Notes: generated from the sequence alone by a model not told the origin. Numbered from the stretch's first letter, positions 11,306 to 23,928 are shown. The stretch is DNA of 64,000 nucleotides from Ephydatia muelleri (GCA_013339895.1 JABACO010000003.1:5094477-5158476), one strand, 5' to 3'. Translations and numbers: made by a program.

Positions 11306-11576
11306 AATAGGAGCGGATACAGCAAATTAGAAAAGGGGGGGTTGGTACGATATAGAGGGAGTGTCACACTACAGCTAGGGGGTAGGAAGGGGCGCTCCTA
11401 GTTCCTCTACCGGGGTCTGGGGCGGAGCCCCAGAAACTATCGTATAAAAATCGCATACATTATAGTTTGTCACCTCGTGGAAAAGAGGGAGGGGCCGTAT
11501 ATGAAAGAGGGGGCAGGGTGGCAGGGTTGCACCGCCCCCCCCCCCCCCCCCCCTGTATCCGTCCCTGAATTTGCCA
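11306..11576. mobile_element. Short non-autonomous element, hAT-like ends
   Basis: Left GGAGCGGATACAG and right CTGTATCCGTCCCTG are inverted and resemble the CAGGGRCGGATMCAG termini common in hAT MITEs. The interior has a GGGTCTGGGGCGGAGCCCC motif and a C run. No target duplication was found. A related end occurs near 22737. Confidence 0.5.
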
Positions 11577-12080
11577 GGGCTAAATTGTAGTGCCGCCAAT
11601 TTTCCTACACACATAGTGTAGCTTTTAATACAAATTTAAATGGATGGTCTTTGAATGATACATTCCATTAGCGACTGTATATTTAGCAGTAGGTACGGTC
11701 GGCCAACAGTGGCGTACAAATTATATATCAATTTGACTATTACAGTGGGAGTGTGCTGTCTTTCCTATTACTACCGGTTTTTCAGCGCGCGTTCTTTTAT
11801 TATACTGGCTCTGCGATAAATAAGTTCAGACTGGCGAGACTACACGGCCAATAATTGGATTCTGTTGCGGGTACGTTGGAATTGCTCCGCAGATCTGATA
11901 AATTGCGAGCGTAAAAGCAAGCGATGGGTAACCCATTTTGGGGGGGGAGCGTAGCAATAATTTGCGTATTGCATGCGTGTACGCCTCCGATACGTACCCG
12001 TATACGTAAAAGCGGCTTGTATACCACGCCCGCGTCCGTACTAGTAGTTACTGGTAAACAATAAACTCAAACATGTAATT
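11577..12080. other. Intergenic, nothing recognised
   Basis: About 500 bases without a supported gene, repeat or motif. Confidence 0.4.
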
Positions 12081-12081
12081 T

Positions 12082-14457
12082 TTAATGCATACAGAATATG
12101 TTATAGCAGTACATATTGCTGTCTGTGTTATGTAAAAACACAGTTTTCTTTTGTGTCACCAGTTCTCGTTCAATCCTTGATATTATCTCCTGTTCTGACA
12201 AGACACTTTGGCTGTCAACTGGTGTACAACAGAGACTGCACAGTTGACAAGTGTTGATGCTATGCAACGAATCACGTTCGTCAGTGTTAGCAGTGGACAA
12301 CTCCACTCATTGAGGATGGGCTCAGTGCCACTCAGCACAGGCTCCAAATAACGAACCAAATAAAATGTTGCTTGCTCCGCGTGAAAGCTGCCAATAAACA
12401 ATCCAGTCTCCAATGCCACCTGTAAAACAATAAGACATACGAGTCATATACACATGAGAATACTAAATACATCATACCGAGGTGGAAGCTTGAGAATTGT
12501 ATTCTATTTAGTCCTGTACATTAATGAGTTGTCCATTTTTTCCCGGCACAGTCGCTCTACCCCATTGCACTAGTGTCAAGTTTGAAATTCCATGTGGCAA
12601 CAGAACAGTACTTTGCAGCTATTTCTTCTAATGACATCGTTTTCCCTTCCAATGTAATCGGTACTGAAGCCAATGGAGCTTTTGTTCTTGCTGAACACTA
12701 AAAAATATACAAAGTTCACAATCAGACATATACATGTATAAACAAATGTTCACATGAAAACACACACACCTACACACATTAAATTTTTTTTACTCACATA
12801 CATGGAACATGTAAAAACACTAGTGTACATATACACATGTACATACACACATTGAGTAAACAACAATGAGACAAATAGTTTCATCCTTAACAAAAACACA
12901 CAAAGAACATAATGCATTTATTTAAATTTGTACATCATATTCATACTCATATAATTACCTTTCATTGTGTTCCATGTTTATGAATTCCACTCCCACATTC
13001 TTGGACTTCACCACCTAAATACGCTTGAACTTCTTTGGTGTGGTAAAGATTGACAAGGTCCTCACCACAATTAACCCAGTCTCAAGGAATATCAGACGTT
13101 CAGATGTATTGCAGCAACTGCCGGAAAAGGTAAATCTAATACTTTCTAGCAAAAGCAGTAGCCATATCTTTGCTAGGGGACTGTCTGTTGCTACATACAT
13201 TACGTGACCGTATTACAGAATTGTAGCTCTCACACCTGAAACACAATATGTTCCATACAATATCTTTGCCTCATGCACATTGTGGAACTTACCTTTCTGT
13301 GTTGAATGAAGATGCAGGCCCAAACCTCAACATGCTCTCAGGAAGGTGCAGTATCAGGTGAATTTTCGGGGAGGTTTTTCTCCACATCACGCTGTAGCAA
13401 TCAGTAGCCCTTGCAAAAATCAGTGACACACATCTCTGTACGATTCAATCTTCTGAGGTTATAACCCATCGTAATACACCATTTTGAGAACCTATTTTTG
13501 CATGACAAAATTATAAGATGAAAACGCACACAATCACATTTCCATCATTACGTACCATTGGACAAGGCATGCCAGACTTCAATCTCAGTCTCAGAGAGGT
13601 AAGGCGAAAAAATGAACATTTGCAATTCATGCTAAAAACTTTACTAACTTAATGATGTTGACACATATGGCACCAGCAGTTGATGACAGCACAATGTCTT
13701 TTAAAAACACACTTCCAACAGGAGAAGTGGCCATTGGTGTATGAAACCTTGTGTCATTTCTCCACTGTAGCACATGGAATACTGATTCTGCTAGTTCAAA
13801 ATTAAAAATATTTACATATCAAGATATTCACATCATACAATACCTGAACCCATCTTTGGTAAAACTGGAATACCGTTCCATTTTTCTAGCAATATCAGGA
13901 TTGGCCATACACAATTTAATAGTTTCTGCTATGGAATTTACGTAGAAGGGTACATCAGATGGGCTGTAGAACTGTTAGGGAGTAGGTTAAGTGTTTAAGC
14001 TTTTGTCAATGCACCTTGTGTACCTTCTCTGGTGCATGATATCCAGGTAGCCTATATGAGACCATACTTGGAAGTGCAGGAAACACGCATCTCAGAGTAT
14101 GGCACACAAATGTCAGATTGGATAGACCCTGTGTAGAGAAGTGAATTATTGCACTCCTTCAACACATCATCAAGCATGCCTTACCATTGGATAAGGACTG
14201 TTAATTAGTATGTATGTCATTGCAGACATCATAGATAAAAATGAATGGTACTGGCCCAATTTAATGGCACTGCTATTTGTGAGGCTTAGAATATTGGCTA
14301 CATCTATGCAGTGCACACAAATTAATAGTAAATGTTACACGATTACATCGAATTATTCCCACCTGAATCAGAACTAGGGTCTGAATCCTCATTTTGCAAT
14401 GGACAGCATAACGTTCGCTCCTGTCCACATCGACAAGCTGCTATAAGTGGGTGCTGT
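12082..14457 (-). CDS. Unrecognised multi-exon gene or remnant
   Basis: Several minus-strand blocks look coding and have good splice sites. About 14457-14365 gives HPLIAACRCGQERTLCCPL. 14303-14185 gives DVANILSLTNSSAIKLGQY. About 14130-14025 gives NLTFVCHTLRCVFPALPS. About 13972-13843 gives YSPSDVPFYVNSIAETIK. About 13795-13650 gives VFHVLQWRNDTRFHTPMA. About 12700-12560 gives LEGKTMSLEEIAAKYCS. About 12420-12300 gives ALETGLFIGSFHAEQATF. The first four join in frame; the fifth does not join cleanly, so the gene may be broken. The Cys-rich start suggests a zinc-binding segment. I do not recognise the family. It could be a host gene or a large transposon gene, since it abuts the duplicated transposon-rich block. 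Confidence 0.4.
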
Positions 14458-14823
14458 CACTGGAAGATAACCTGATAGCATGTATTTTTTCTGAAGAAGT
14501 TGATCTTCAAGGTGCTGATATCACATGTACCTCTTCTACCAGTTTAACCCCCTATATTCCAGTCTTGTCTGAACAATTATAATTATTTATCGATTGCTTA
14601 CCACATCTTGATAGATGTGCCTTGATGTATATTACGTAATATGTAGTAGTTAATAACTTTTCTTGTGGGAATGTATAAAACTGAATTAGGCCTATCTATA
14701 TAAATCCGCTGATCATTATATGTGAGATGTGCTCTGTTTAGGTAATTTTGATTGTTGTGGTTTGTTTTTCTAGCTGTTATAATTATTAATAGTACCAGTT
14801 AAATAACAGTAGGTCTTATCATA

Positions 14824-15118
14824 CCGTAGAATACCAAATATAACGACCCCCCCCCCCCCCCGCCCCTTACGTGAGACCCTAAAAAAAAAGGCATGTTTTT
14901 GAAACGAGCGTATCTCCAAAACCCGTCACGCCACCACGTACTCCGGAGTAGCTTTTAAGTTTTTATAAGAAAGAAGTGGTACCGCAATATGAATTTGAAA
15001 AAGGTACGTGGTGGCGTGACGGGTTTTGGAGATACGCTCGTTTCAAAAACATGCCATTTTTTTTTAGGGTCTCACGTAAGGGGGGCGGAGGGGGGTCTTT
15101 ATATCTGGTATTCTACGG
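14824..15118. mobile_element. Foldback MITE with TA target duplication
   Basis: Two arms of about 118 bp are near-perfect inverted repeats starting CCGTAGAATACC and ending GGTATTCTACGG, flanked by TA at 14822-14823 and 15119-15120. The corresponding place in copy B (about 33804) lacks it, giving an empty site. TA duplication suggests mobilisation by a Tc1/mariner-type transposase (inference). Confidence 0.85.
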
Positions 15119-16103
15119 TATATATATTGTTACATAATTATGTGTTTATTTTTTCATGGTTCGAAAATGTCATCATCACCTATTGTTTTAAACCACTGTG
15201 GATACGTGGGCGAAAGCATATCAGGCAATGGACGTAACTATACCTTCACTTCATTTCCTGCAGGATGTGGTCTCAACCGATTGTCAGTGGGCAGTAAGAA
15301 CACAGATGACGCATAATACCTACTCCAACGACAACGTTTATGTTTAATTGAGGCTGAGGCAGAAATGCCAAATGTAGAATATAGGTGCATGGAATGTCGG
15401 TTGGTTCCGTGTGCCTCCAAAGCGCAAAACTTGTGAGCTTGAGTAAGCACATTACATAATGCCATTCATGCACTCATGCACAGTCACACTCCTACGACAG
15501 AACTCATTGCCAGCAATTTCGGACGCGTATTCCTGACGCGTAATTGCAAACGTCCGTTAATTTTCCGCGCACGCGCTCGTTGAAATGCATATATTGATTT
15601 TTCCAGAATTCAGGAAGATCAAAGGCATTGCCTTGTATCGTTCTGAACTTTAATACAAATTTTTAGTCCTCATTTAGTAGTGTCCACATTCAAGTAACTG
15701 CATTTCTATAGATAAGTATGGAAATCTTAAACAAAGCAGTGTTTTTTCATGACTTTTGTCATTTTTTCTGCGTATTAGTGAAAGAAGTTAAGTTTTCCAG
15801 AATTTGTAATGTTCATAAAATCATCACTGAAGACTTTTGACTGTATTTTAGCCTTTTAAATCCTGTTTTAATAGTGTCCAAAGTCATTTTTAGTCTTCAA
15901 GGTTCACTCAGCGGCCATTTTATTACTGATATTACCATTGTACCGTGATGACAGGTTAGAGCTGAACTGGACGGAATATATAGATAACTCGTTTTCCTAC
16001 GTGTTAGAGGATCTTGATGTGAGTTTGTACGCTGAGAATCTGATAACTGTCCATAATCGACTATAGCGCAAGTTAGTGGATCAAGTTTGGAAAAGAACTA
16101 CAT

Positions 16104-16266
16104 CACAGCAAAAAAACGCGTAGAATCAATTCTTGATTTTCAATTGATTTGCCACTTGCATTGTGGTGCATATTGTTAATACCAGGTATGTAAACATTTT
16201 GTACCAGAATGTAAGTGACAAATCAATTGAAAATCAAGAATTGATTCTACGCGTTTTTTTGCTGTG
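16104..16266. mobile_element. Palindromic MITE, CACAGCAAAAA ends
   Basis: Arms of about 50 bp begin CACAGCAAAAAAACGCGTAG and are mirrored by a right arm ending GCTGTG. The element lies inside the chromodomain transposon. It shares terminal CACAGCAAAAA with the MITE at 37250, so both may use one transposase. Confidence 0.8.
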
Positions 16267-16590
16267 CATGCAAGAGCTGATTGAGCTAGGCGGGAGTATA
16301 CACGCTGTACAAGGCACCATCGAAGGCTAATCAATACAAGTATTCACCTTTAGTATGCCTTTTATAGCCATATTTAGAACGTGGGTGTTCGGCAAAGCCA
16401 ACTACGTATATACTAGTTCGAAGTAACAGATACTGGGGTGCGTAGGTATCTCTGGTTTCAGTGTTTTGTACCAGGTTAAAGGTTTACTTACTGAAACCAT
16501 GACTTAAACTGACTCTAGCCCTAACTCTAAGCAAAAGTGTACAGATAATGTACGGATAACGATGTGCCTGTGTTTGTTGTACTTTAGAAA

Positions 16591-17238
16591 ATGGCCGGTC
16601 CCTACTTTCCCGTAGAACGCGTTGTAGCGACCAGGAAAATGAAGGTGCGTGTTGTGTATACATACACCTTGAAATTAATTCGTATTTATATGGCTATGCC
16701 CTAGAGGCATGTCGAATTTTTAGTACTGTGGGAAGGATACACCAAAGAAGAATCGTCATGGGTTCCTGAAACAAGCCTTACAGCTGTCGCTAGCGGTAGG
16801 TAAACGGCTGTTTTTCTTCTTCTTATGGCTTTAGGCGTACATTCTGTGCTTTATAGGAGCTATTTCAATCCGCAACCAAGCGTTAGAGAAATAATGGATA
16901 GTGTATCTAACTTTCGGTCTGGTCCGTCTGGCAGTCTAAAATCAGGACTATTTGTAATGTCAATTTACTGCAGAATTTAGAATGGATGTCTTCAAACACG
17001 TGGATTAGGGAAACTGTATCAAACAGTTGATTTCTCAGAACCCTTCTTCTCATCAGAGTGGGAAGTTTATGATCGACTGGGAGATGGGTGTCAAGTTGAC
17101 TTCCCAATAAGAATGCACAGCAAGCTTAGATGGTCACCGATAGTCTACACCCAAGGTGAAGATGGAAAGCTTGTTCACAAACCACAATCATTTTCAGAAG
17201 TTGTTATTGTTTTGAATGTAGTTAAGAAGCATTTCTGA
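16591..17238 (+). CDS. Small chromodomain protein, four exons
   Basis: Exons 16591-16644, 16705-16799, 16857-16953 and 16981-17238 give 167 aa in frame with GT-AG introns, and a poly(A) signal AATAAA lies at 17275-17280. Residues about 6-45 form a chromodomain: FPVERVVATRKMK, then VEFLVLWEGYTKEESSWVPE, with the aromatic cage positions expected from F6, W and the later W. The C-terminal part (SEWEVYDRLGDG, KLRWSPIVYTQG) is not recognised. Chromodomains bind methylated histone tails; in transposons they can bias target choice. Because the gene lies within TIRs at 15505-18902, it is probably element-encoded. It appears intact. Confidence 0.75.
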
Positions 17239-17280
17239 ACGTTGCATATATCATTTTATTCTATATGCATATGAAATAAA

Positions 17281-18902
17281 TGATTTATGTTTATTAAATT
17301 ATTAAGTTGTTGATACATTTGACTATAAGAAAATTTTCTGATCACTGCATTGTTTACTTTTAAAAATTACATTGCGTACATGCATGCACATACTAATCTT
17401 AAAGTGCAATGCAGTCGGTACTTTAATGCTATAGCATAGGCATTGTGTGCACTGTACAGAAGTCATGGAAAAGTCCAGCGCACAATGCGCTTTTGCTAAC
17501 ATAAGCCATGGAAGATACAAATGTACTGTAGAAAGTTATGTGTATCACCAACACTGCACTAGTGCTGTTTGGTAAGGGAATGTACTACATGTAGTGTGGG
17601 AGTGTGGTCATGGGTCAACCGCCTCAAGATAAGCATCAATGGCCATTATAAACATACTCGCCCTTCCACAATACCACTAAGAGTAGTCATAACAATGATA
17701 GCAGCAACACAAAAAAAATACGAAGACGTGCTTGTTGAGCAGGTTCCTTTTTGGTGTGAGGCTCTGTCTGCCTCAATACCTCCTCCATACCAATAAGTAG
17801 CATTGTTTTCTTTTTGCGACTGCATACTTTCGTTGGCATTCTATGCGAGCTTCAGTTTTGATGAGGTCGCCTGTTGCATCCCACTTGTTGCTAGACAAAT
17901 ATGCGTGCTTGGCATCATCATTATGCTTCTCAACACCTGTATGGATTTGTATGAACAATTTTTAGTGATTCACCTAACTCACCTTGACCTGAAAACACCC
18001 ATAAATTCCCATATTGCCGCATATGATCAGGCACATGATACACCAGACAGTGCATGTAAGGTGACACATTGACGTTTTGATACCCTGCTGTTTTTATACT
18101 TAGGAAATTGCTTATCCATGCTTTGCCTATAGATAATGCAAATATATATATATACCCAGGACAGTAACATATCTAATTCAGCAATGCTTACCAGATCCAG
18201 ATAAGTGACATAACCTATAGGTGCCACTTTGAGGTACCATGTGGCCATAACAACCTGTGTTAAATGGATGTGGTGCACACCATGTACAGAATGGTACCAG
18301 CCTATGAACTAATCAGTGGAGTAAATGATTGTCTGTTGAAACTCAACGCATCTTCAGAGTGAAAATCCAGGTGCATGGATACAACGACCTACAGCCTCGT
18401 GATTTATAGACAACACTGCATGCATGTATACTAAAACGAAGGCGTACCCGGCATCAAATTAGACGTACTTCAATCGCTTCACAAAACGCTGTTCTGTTCA
18501 CTAATTGAGCCAGAAAAGCCGGACACAACTGAATACTATTGTACATTTAATTTCATTGCGCGCACCTTTCGATCGACGTTTTTCTTGTAGACAGGAGCAG
18601 ACTCTCGAGTCTGCAACGATGGATTATACTGAAGCGCTCTCTTGGGTTGTAGTCTAACCAGACGAAATCCAGTTATTGGTTATTGGCAGGCACAACTTAA
18701 GCTTTCATACGTTGAGTTAATTAATTACAACACTGCATGCGTAATGACGAAAAGTTATCGCCTCAAACGTTTAGTACTAAAATTCTTAAACTTTTGCATT
18801 AAAAAAAAATTCACAATATTTCTGAAACGTATAAAAAATCAAACGGAGCAAGTACATTTTCATGTACAGACGATCTATGGATGTCCGAAATAGCTGGTAA
18901 TG
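17281..18902. other. Right part of the chromodomain element, weak coding traces
   Basis: An open stretch at about 17590-17796 on the plus strand (RLKISINGHYKHTRP to SASIPPPYQ) reads like decayed protein, but no family is recognised. The remainder is AT-rich with no gene seen. Confidence 0.35.
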
Positions 18903-18928
18903 TGAATAGATATCAAACACTCGGGGCA

Positions 18929-19559
18929 TTATGGCGGTGGTAGACCAATGAGAGGCGCTGGTTGAGCGGGATAAGGGTCTGTTTGAGCGGGATGAGGGTC
19001 TGGTTGAGGACCCGGCTGTGTTGGATAAGGAGCTGCTTGTGGATAGGGAACCACTTGCGGCAGCTGGTAAGCGGTTGGTTGAACTGTTAGGACCGCGTTC
19101 GGCTGAGCAACTGTAACGGGAACGGCGTTGGGTACAACCGCTTCAGGAGTGTCGAAGCAACAGCCTTGGGAGTGGAGTTAAAAAGGAGGCGAGAGAGGGA
19201 GAGGGGGGCGGAGTATAAATGTTTCATGCATTCGCGAATAGTTCACCGCACTTACAGAGAGTGGGCGTGGTCGAGTAGTAGGCACCGTTGTAATGCGGAT
19301 GAGGATGATGATGATGGTGCGGAAAGCCGCCTACGTGCACACCGATGTGTCTTCCAGCGTTATGGTGTGCGCCGGCGAAGTGGTGGTGTCCTCCAGCGTG
19401 ATGGTGTGCGCCGGCGAAGTGGTGGTATCCTCCAGCGTGATGCCCTCCGTGATGCCCTCCATGATGTCCTCCGTGATGCCCTCCATGATGTCCTCCATGA
19501 TGCCCTCCATGATGTCCTCCATGATGCCCTCCTCCGTGGTGACCCCCTCCGTGAGGCAT
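18929..19559 (-). CDS. His/Gly-rich, Pro-repeat protein, copy A (two exons)
   Basis: Exons 19559-19256 and 19164-18929 give 179 aa in frame. The start ATG opens MPHGGGHHGG followed by repeated GGHH units, then HHHHHPHPHYNGAYYSTTP. Across the intron comes a CCCF motif and a tail of PQPDPHPAQ-type repeats ending IGLPPP. It is paralogous to the gene at 34196-34924, with a longer GGHH/HHFAGAHH section and fewer Pro repeats. Function is unknown. Low-complexity His-rich proteins can bind metal, but nothing here proves it. Promoter-proximal sequence is conserved between the copies. Confidence 0.65.
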
Positions 19560-19617
19560 CCTATCTTTCCAGTGATATATGAATACGCGATAGTGCCCCT
19601 GCGCATACAACGTCCGG

Positions 19618-21373
19618 CACGGGCGTTTGCGGCTGGACAAAAAAGTAGACAATACCGTAATTTACAAAGAACCAAAAATATCATATCTCATTATACTGTT
19701 CATGTTTTGCGAACCACAAATCATACTTACTTTGAGACGTTTAGTAAAAATAACAAATGCTGTAACATATCTGTAAACAAAACCATCGCCGCGCAAGTAC
19801 AAGCATTATTATCAGTGATATGCGCAGCTCGTTTTCACGCCCATGTGTCTTTGGCGGGAAAAGAGAGGGTTACTTTAAGCGTGCGTAGTGGAGGGAAAAA
19901 GGAGTTCATACAAGTGCAAAGAGTTTGTAGACTCATAGATAGATAATATATATATTATCTATGGCAGACTCAGTCTGTGCAATTAACACAGGCAATGACA
20001 TAATGGGCCACTCACCCACAATCTTTTGTTTATGCAAAATAAGTGATGGATGGAAATTATCTGAAGAGTACATAGTTTACTTCGCCCTTTTGATTGGACA
20101 GTGCACACAGCAGTTGTCTGCAAGAAGGTACCATAAAATAATTATGTGTAACTGAATTGATGCATGTATACATGTATGTATACATGTAAATTTACACTGG
20201 TCTTTTCTACCAAAACAACGAACCACAAAAGTCAGGTGGTCAACCAGCAAACTTAAATCCGCACAAAATTGTTGCTGGCATTCGTGCAGTTGCCCTCCCA
20301 TCCAAATGGGATTTTCACTGGATGAGCACAGTTCCAATCATCCAGTAATCCTGGAGCAGCTGTGGTGTCCCATATGCCTAATGATTGTGAGCCAACCACT
20401 GGAGCTTGGAGCTACCATGTAGGGCATTGGTATGTACTGACTGTACCGTACCATCCAGTGGTTCATAGCATAGGTCAAACTCAGATTATCGTACAGCAGG
20501 TGGAAGACATGAGACAGTCTGTAGAGAAGATGGTAAGGTTTAAACAAACACTGATTGAAAGCAAGCAAACAGAAGGAGGAAATAATCAACAGCACCAAAG
20601 TGACTGACAAGGAATTTGCTGGTCCCTTTGTCAAGCGATTGGATGAAGCCCTCCAATCTTTTAACATCCATAGGCAACAATACTTAGGTAGTGTGTTAGT
20701 TGGCAACCATATACACAAGACCCTGTAGGTATAACTAAGAATAAAATATGCTCAAAGAGCGTATTGGCATGGCAAACACATATTGGATTCGGTCTCATGG
20801 GGTGAGAAAGAAGCCAATCCATTCATACACCTTGCAAAGGATGTACCATTCGGTAACAGATCCTGTGAAACATTTGTTACTCATTGTTAAGGAGCACTTA
20901 CTGATCAGTTGCAGTTCTACAAAATGTGGCGCCTCCTCCTAATAATTATACCGCAAATCAGGATAAACTTCAACAGTAAGTATCGCTGGTAAAAAAATCG
21001 TGGCTACAAGAACATACGAGAACTAGTTAGTACCTTCTGTTAGCTTTAATTTCTAGCTTGAATTCAAACTTTCTATCGGTTGGGAACGTGGAAAACACAC
21101 TTCGAAGAGGAAGGGTACGCCGAGGGTTACCCGCTTTCAACAGCCATAACTTTCCATGGCAAGAATTGCTGGCCATAATGACTTGCATCAAAAAGAGAAA
21201 ACTGTAGCTTCTTTTGTAATCTGCTTTTAAATGGCGCTTGTAGCCATCCCGTCTTTTGTACCAGCTCACGTTTTCAGCTCTCCAGGTTGTCAAGGGCGTT
21301 GCTATAGGCATTACGCAATCATTTCAGATTACATACTTTTTGTCCACAAAATATATGGCCGCAAACGCCTGTG
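19618..21373. mobile_element. 1.76-kb TIR element with CCGG target duplication
   Basis: Ends CACGGGCGTTTGCGGC and the inverse of GCCGCAAACGCCTGTG are flanked by CCGG on both sides (19614-19617 and 21374-21377). Copy B has a single CCGG at the empty site (about 34990). The CAC start and 4-bp duplication fit the CMC/Chapaev group (inference). Inside, about 20588-20730 on the plus strand reads KEFAGPFVKRLDEALQSFNI then VGNHIHKTL and a stop. This resembles the C-terminal conserved block of Chapaev-like transposases and is probably a decayed remnant. Confidence 0.75.
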
Positions 21374-22065
21374 CCGGGTTAGTTGCACGGCTACGCCTTT
21401 GCAATAGCAACATCGTGGAATTAATGAAATCATTGCGATACTTCCGCGGGTTTGAGTGTTATCGGATAATAGTATTATATAGTTGTCATTTATGCCATCT
21501 GCGCAGCTCCACCACCACATTCCTCTCTCCTCCACTTCCTACCGAAACGGAAATATATACATTTTATGGCTCTTTGTTGGAAATCGCACTGTGCAATGGT
21601 TAGATCAGTAATGGGCAGAATGCAGCTCTGCGTGTTGGTGCATTGCATTTGCTGAATCGGCACTCGGCAGTGTTGGTTTCTATGTTGGACAACAAAGCGT
21701 CTTTCCTGGTGTGGTGTGCACTATGAGTTTGGAATGGATCCATTTTTTGAATAAAAATAACTTACTAACAGTGATGTACTTCACAACATTTTGGTACAAC
21801 TTCCTGTTGTGTCAACCACGCTTACAGTACTAGTAGTGACGTATCTTCACAAATTTTTTGTTTGTACAATTGCGTTCTACACCTGGTCAAGCTTTACATG
21901 TACTAGCACATGATGACTGTTTGCCGTCTACCTAACTGGAATTTGCGTCTTCAACCTTCTCGATTGATCTCAGGAATTGAATCGATGTACGCGTCATTGT
22001 GCTGAAAGAAGTAAATACTTGAGACCATAAGCGTAAAAAGCGGGGGGCCATATTCAAGAGCTTAA

Positions 22066-23085
22066 CATATGCAGAAATCAGCGGTCACCAGGAAAGTGAG
22101 GGTGTTCAAAAAGACATCCTATAGCATGTGTTCCATTGCTAGTACATAGGGGTAGTGTGGTTTGAATTTGTGTTGAATTTATAAGTAGTAATGGTTCGGA
22201 TGTATTCAAAACAAAGTTAGACTTACACCTATTTTAATGTATGAAAAATGGTTACTCTTGAATTTAATTAACTAACCGCAAGTTATAAAACATTTGCCAC
22301 CTCGCTTTTACGTGTAGAAAGGTTGTAAGGTGCAAATTTGCAAATATAAATATACTATTACATTGAAGATTTCAGTTCGGGAAAGCAAAACATAGCTTCC
22401 CATTAACATGTACACAAAATCAATGTTTTCTGCCGTAATTACTGTATTCCACTTTTTTAAATTGAATCTTAACGAAAAATTGAGTTGCCACCCTTTATTA
22501 TGATTTGCAGCACATTGGTACATGTTTTCATGCCATTTGTTTGTTCCATTATATAGATTTTTTTAGTTCTTTGAACAATGTTCGGTTACTGGCGCCGCCA
22601 TCTTGACCATTATTGAATAAATGGTCGTCAGAACAGAAACACGGCCGGCTACATGTATGAACCTTTACATGAAGCTTTAAATAATTATAGTTAGGTTTAT
22701 TAACTAACAAAATGTTCACAAACTAATCCCCGCTTGGCAGGGGCGGATCCATGCAGTAATTTGGTAAGGGGCCGGGGTTCGCGGAGCCCTGGTTGAGTAC
22801 CAAACGGGGGGGGGGGGGTGTGTGTGTTCGAAATACAAGAACTGAGACGCGATTCGCCGAAGTGTCGCTCCGATTCTAATTTCATGCTTCATAACCGTTC
22901 AAACTCCAAGGGTCCGGCGCTACAGCAACTTAGGTAACATGTCACTTATGCGGGCAGTCTGCATTTGAGAACAGCTGATTATAAACGGCTTTCTATCTGA
23001 AATTTGTGACAATAATATAAGGTGGGAGATAATATTATAGTAAGGTCATCGTTGATTAACATATCCAGAAATGAACAGTCAAAAG
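22066..23085. other. Copy-A-specific sequence without recognised gene
   Basis: No gene seen. Near 22737-22830 lies a hAT-like terminus CAGGGGCGGATCC followed by a GCCGGGGTTCGCGGAGCCC motif and a G run; its mate was not found. Confidence 0.45.
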
Positions 23086-23414
23086 TTAATTCGCGGTTTG
23101 CGAATCAACGAATATTCCCGTATATCTTCCCGTAGACATGTATGGGGTACTTAAATACCAAGCACGCCAGACTTTTCTCAGCATTTGCCATGAGGGATTG
23201 TTAGTACACTAGATTAACCATACATTGAGGACAATCCTAGGGAAGCGACATCGTAAATAGGAAAAATACGGCGACCCCACTAAAAATCTTGGCAAATGTA
23301 GTGTACTAACAATCCCTCATGGCAAATGCTGAGAAAAATCTGGCGTGCTTGGTATTGAAGTACCCCATACATGTCTACGGGAAAATATTCGTTGATTCGC
23401 AAACCGCGAATTAA
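23086..23414. mobile_element. Foldback MITE flanked by TTAA
   Basis: Arms of about 130 bp (left starts TTAATTCGCGGTTTGCGAAT, right is its complement) surround a loop of about 70 bp. Both ends have TTAA at the outer border, as expected for piggyBac- or Kolobok-type insertion, although TTAA could be part of the inverted repeat. Confidence 0.8.
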
Positions 23415-23928
23415 TTGCTTAACGGATATGGTTTTGTCTTGGTTTTAGTTAAAGAATGGTTAATTGAATAATTTTTTAAGTACATATATCATAATCAGAC
23501 CTGCTTATAGTACATCATAGAGTTGGTTAATAATTGAATCGGATCAGCTTCAAAACGTTCTATAGATTTTGCAAATAAAAAAGCGGGGGAAAATAAAGGA
23601 TGCAACATCGAACTGTCTGATCCGCAGCCATATAAACCTAGTCCCTCGTATATATGCTCTGAACAGAATTAATCATGGCCCATACATAGGCGGTCATCTT
23701 GCCTTTTTATTTCAATTTGAATTTTTAATAATAACGTATTACCTTGCGTGTTCGCTCTGCATCCAATACATACTCGCAGATCACTATCGCTTAATATGAC
23801 ATCACGTACAGAGGGTCTGGGAATGAAGTCGTGAGAAATGGTTCTTGGAATGTAGTTGGAATGTACATTGTTACATAATAGTTGTGTCGTCACAAATTCC
23901 GACCTACGTCACTAATTCAAAATCAGTT

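Larger units (their letters stand above)
15505..18902. mobile_element. 3.4-kb TIR transposon carrying a chromodomain gene
   Basis: The left end CATTGCCAGCAATTTCGGAC and the inverted right end CATTACCAGCTATTTCGGAC agree at 18 of 20 positions. Copy B is uninterrupted exactly here (GACAGAACT joined to GAATA at about 34171), so this is an insertion with an empty site. The target duplication is absent or at most 1-2 bp, which is unusual. It holds the chromodomain gene at 16591-17238, a MITE at 16104-16266 and possible coding traces near 17590-17796. No DDE transposase was recognised. The superfamily is unassigned. Confidence 0.75.

Noticed and set aside
19224-19946. Plus-strand frames rich in Met/Ser opposite the His-rich exon
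   Set aside because: Antisense of GGHH repeats; the minus frame has splice sites and a paralogue in the same frame.
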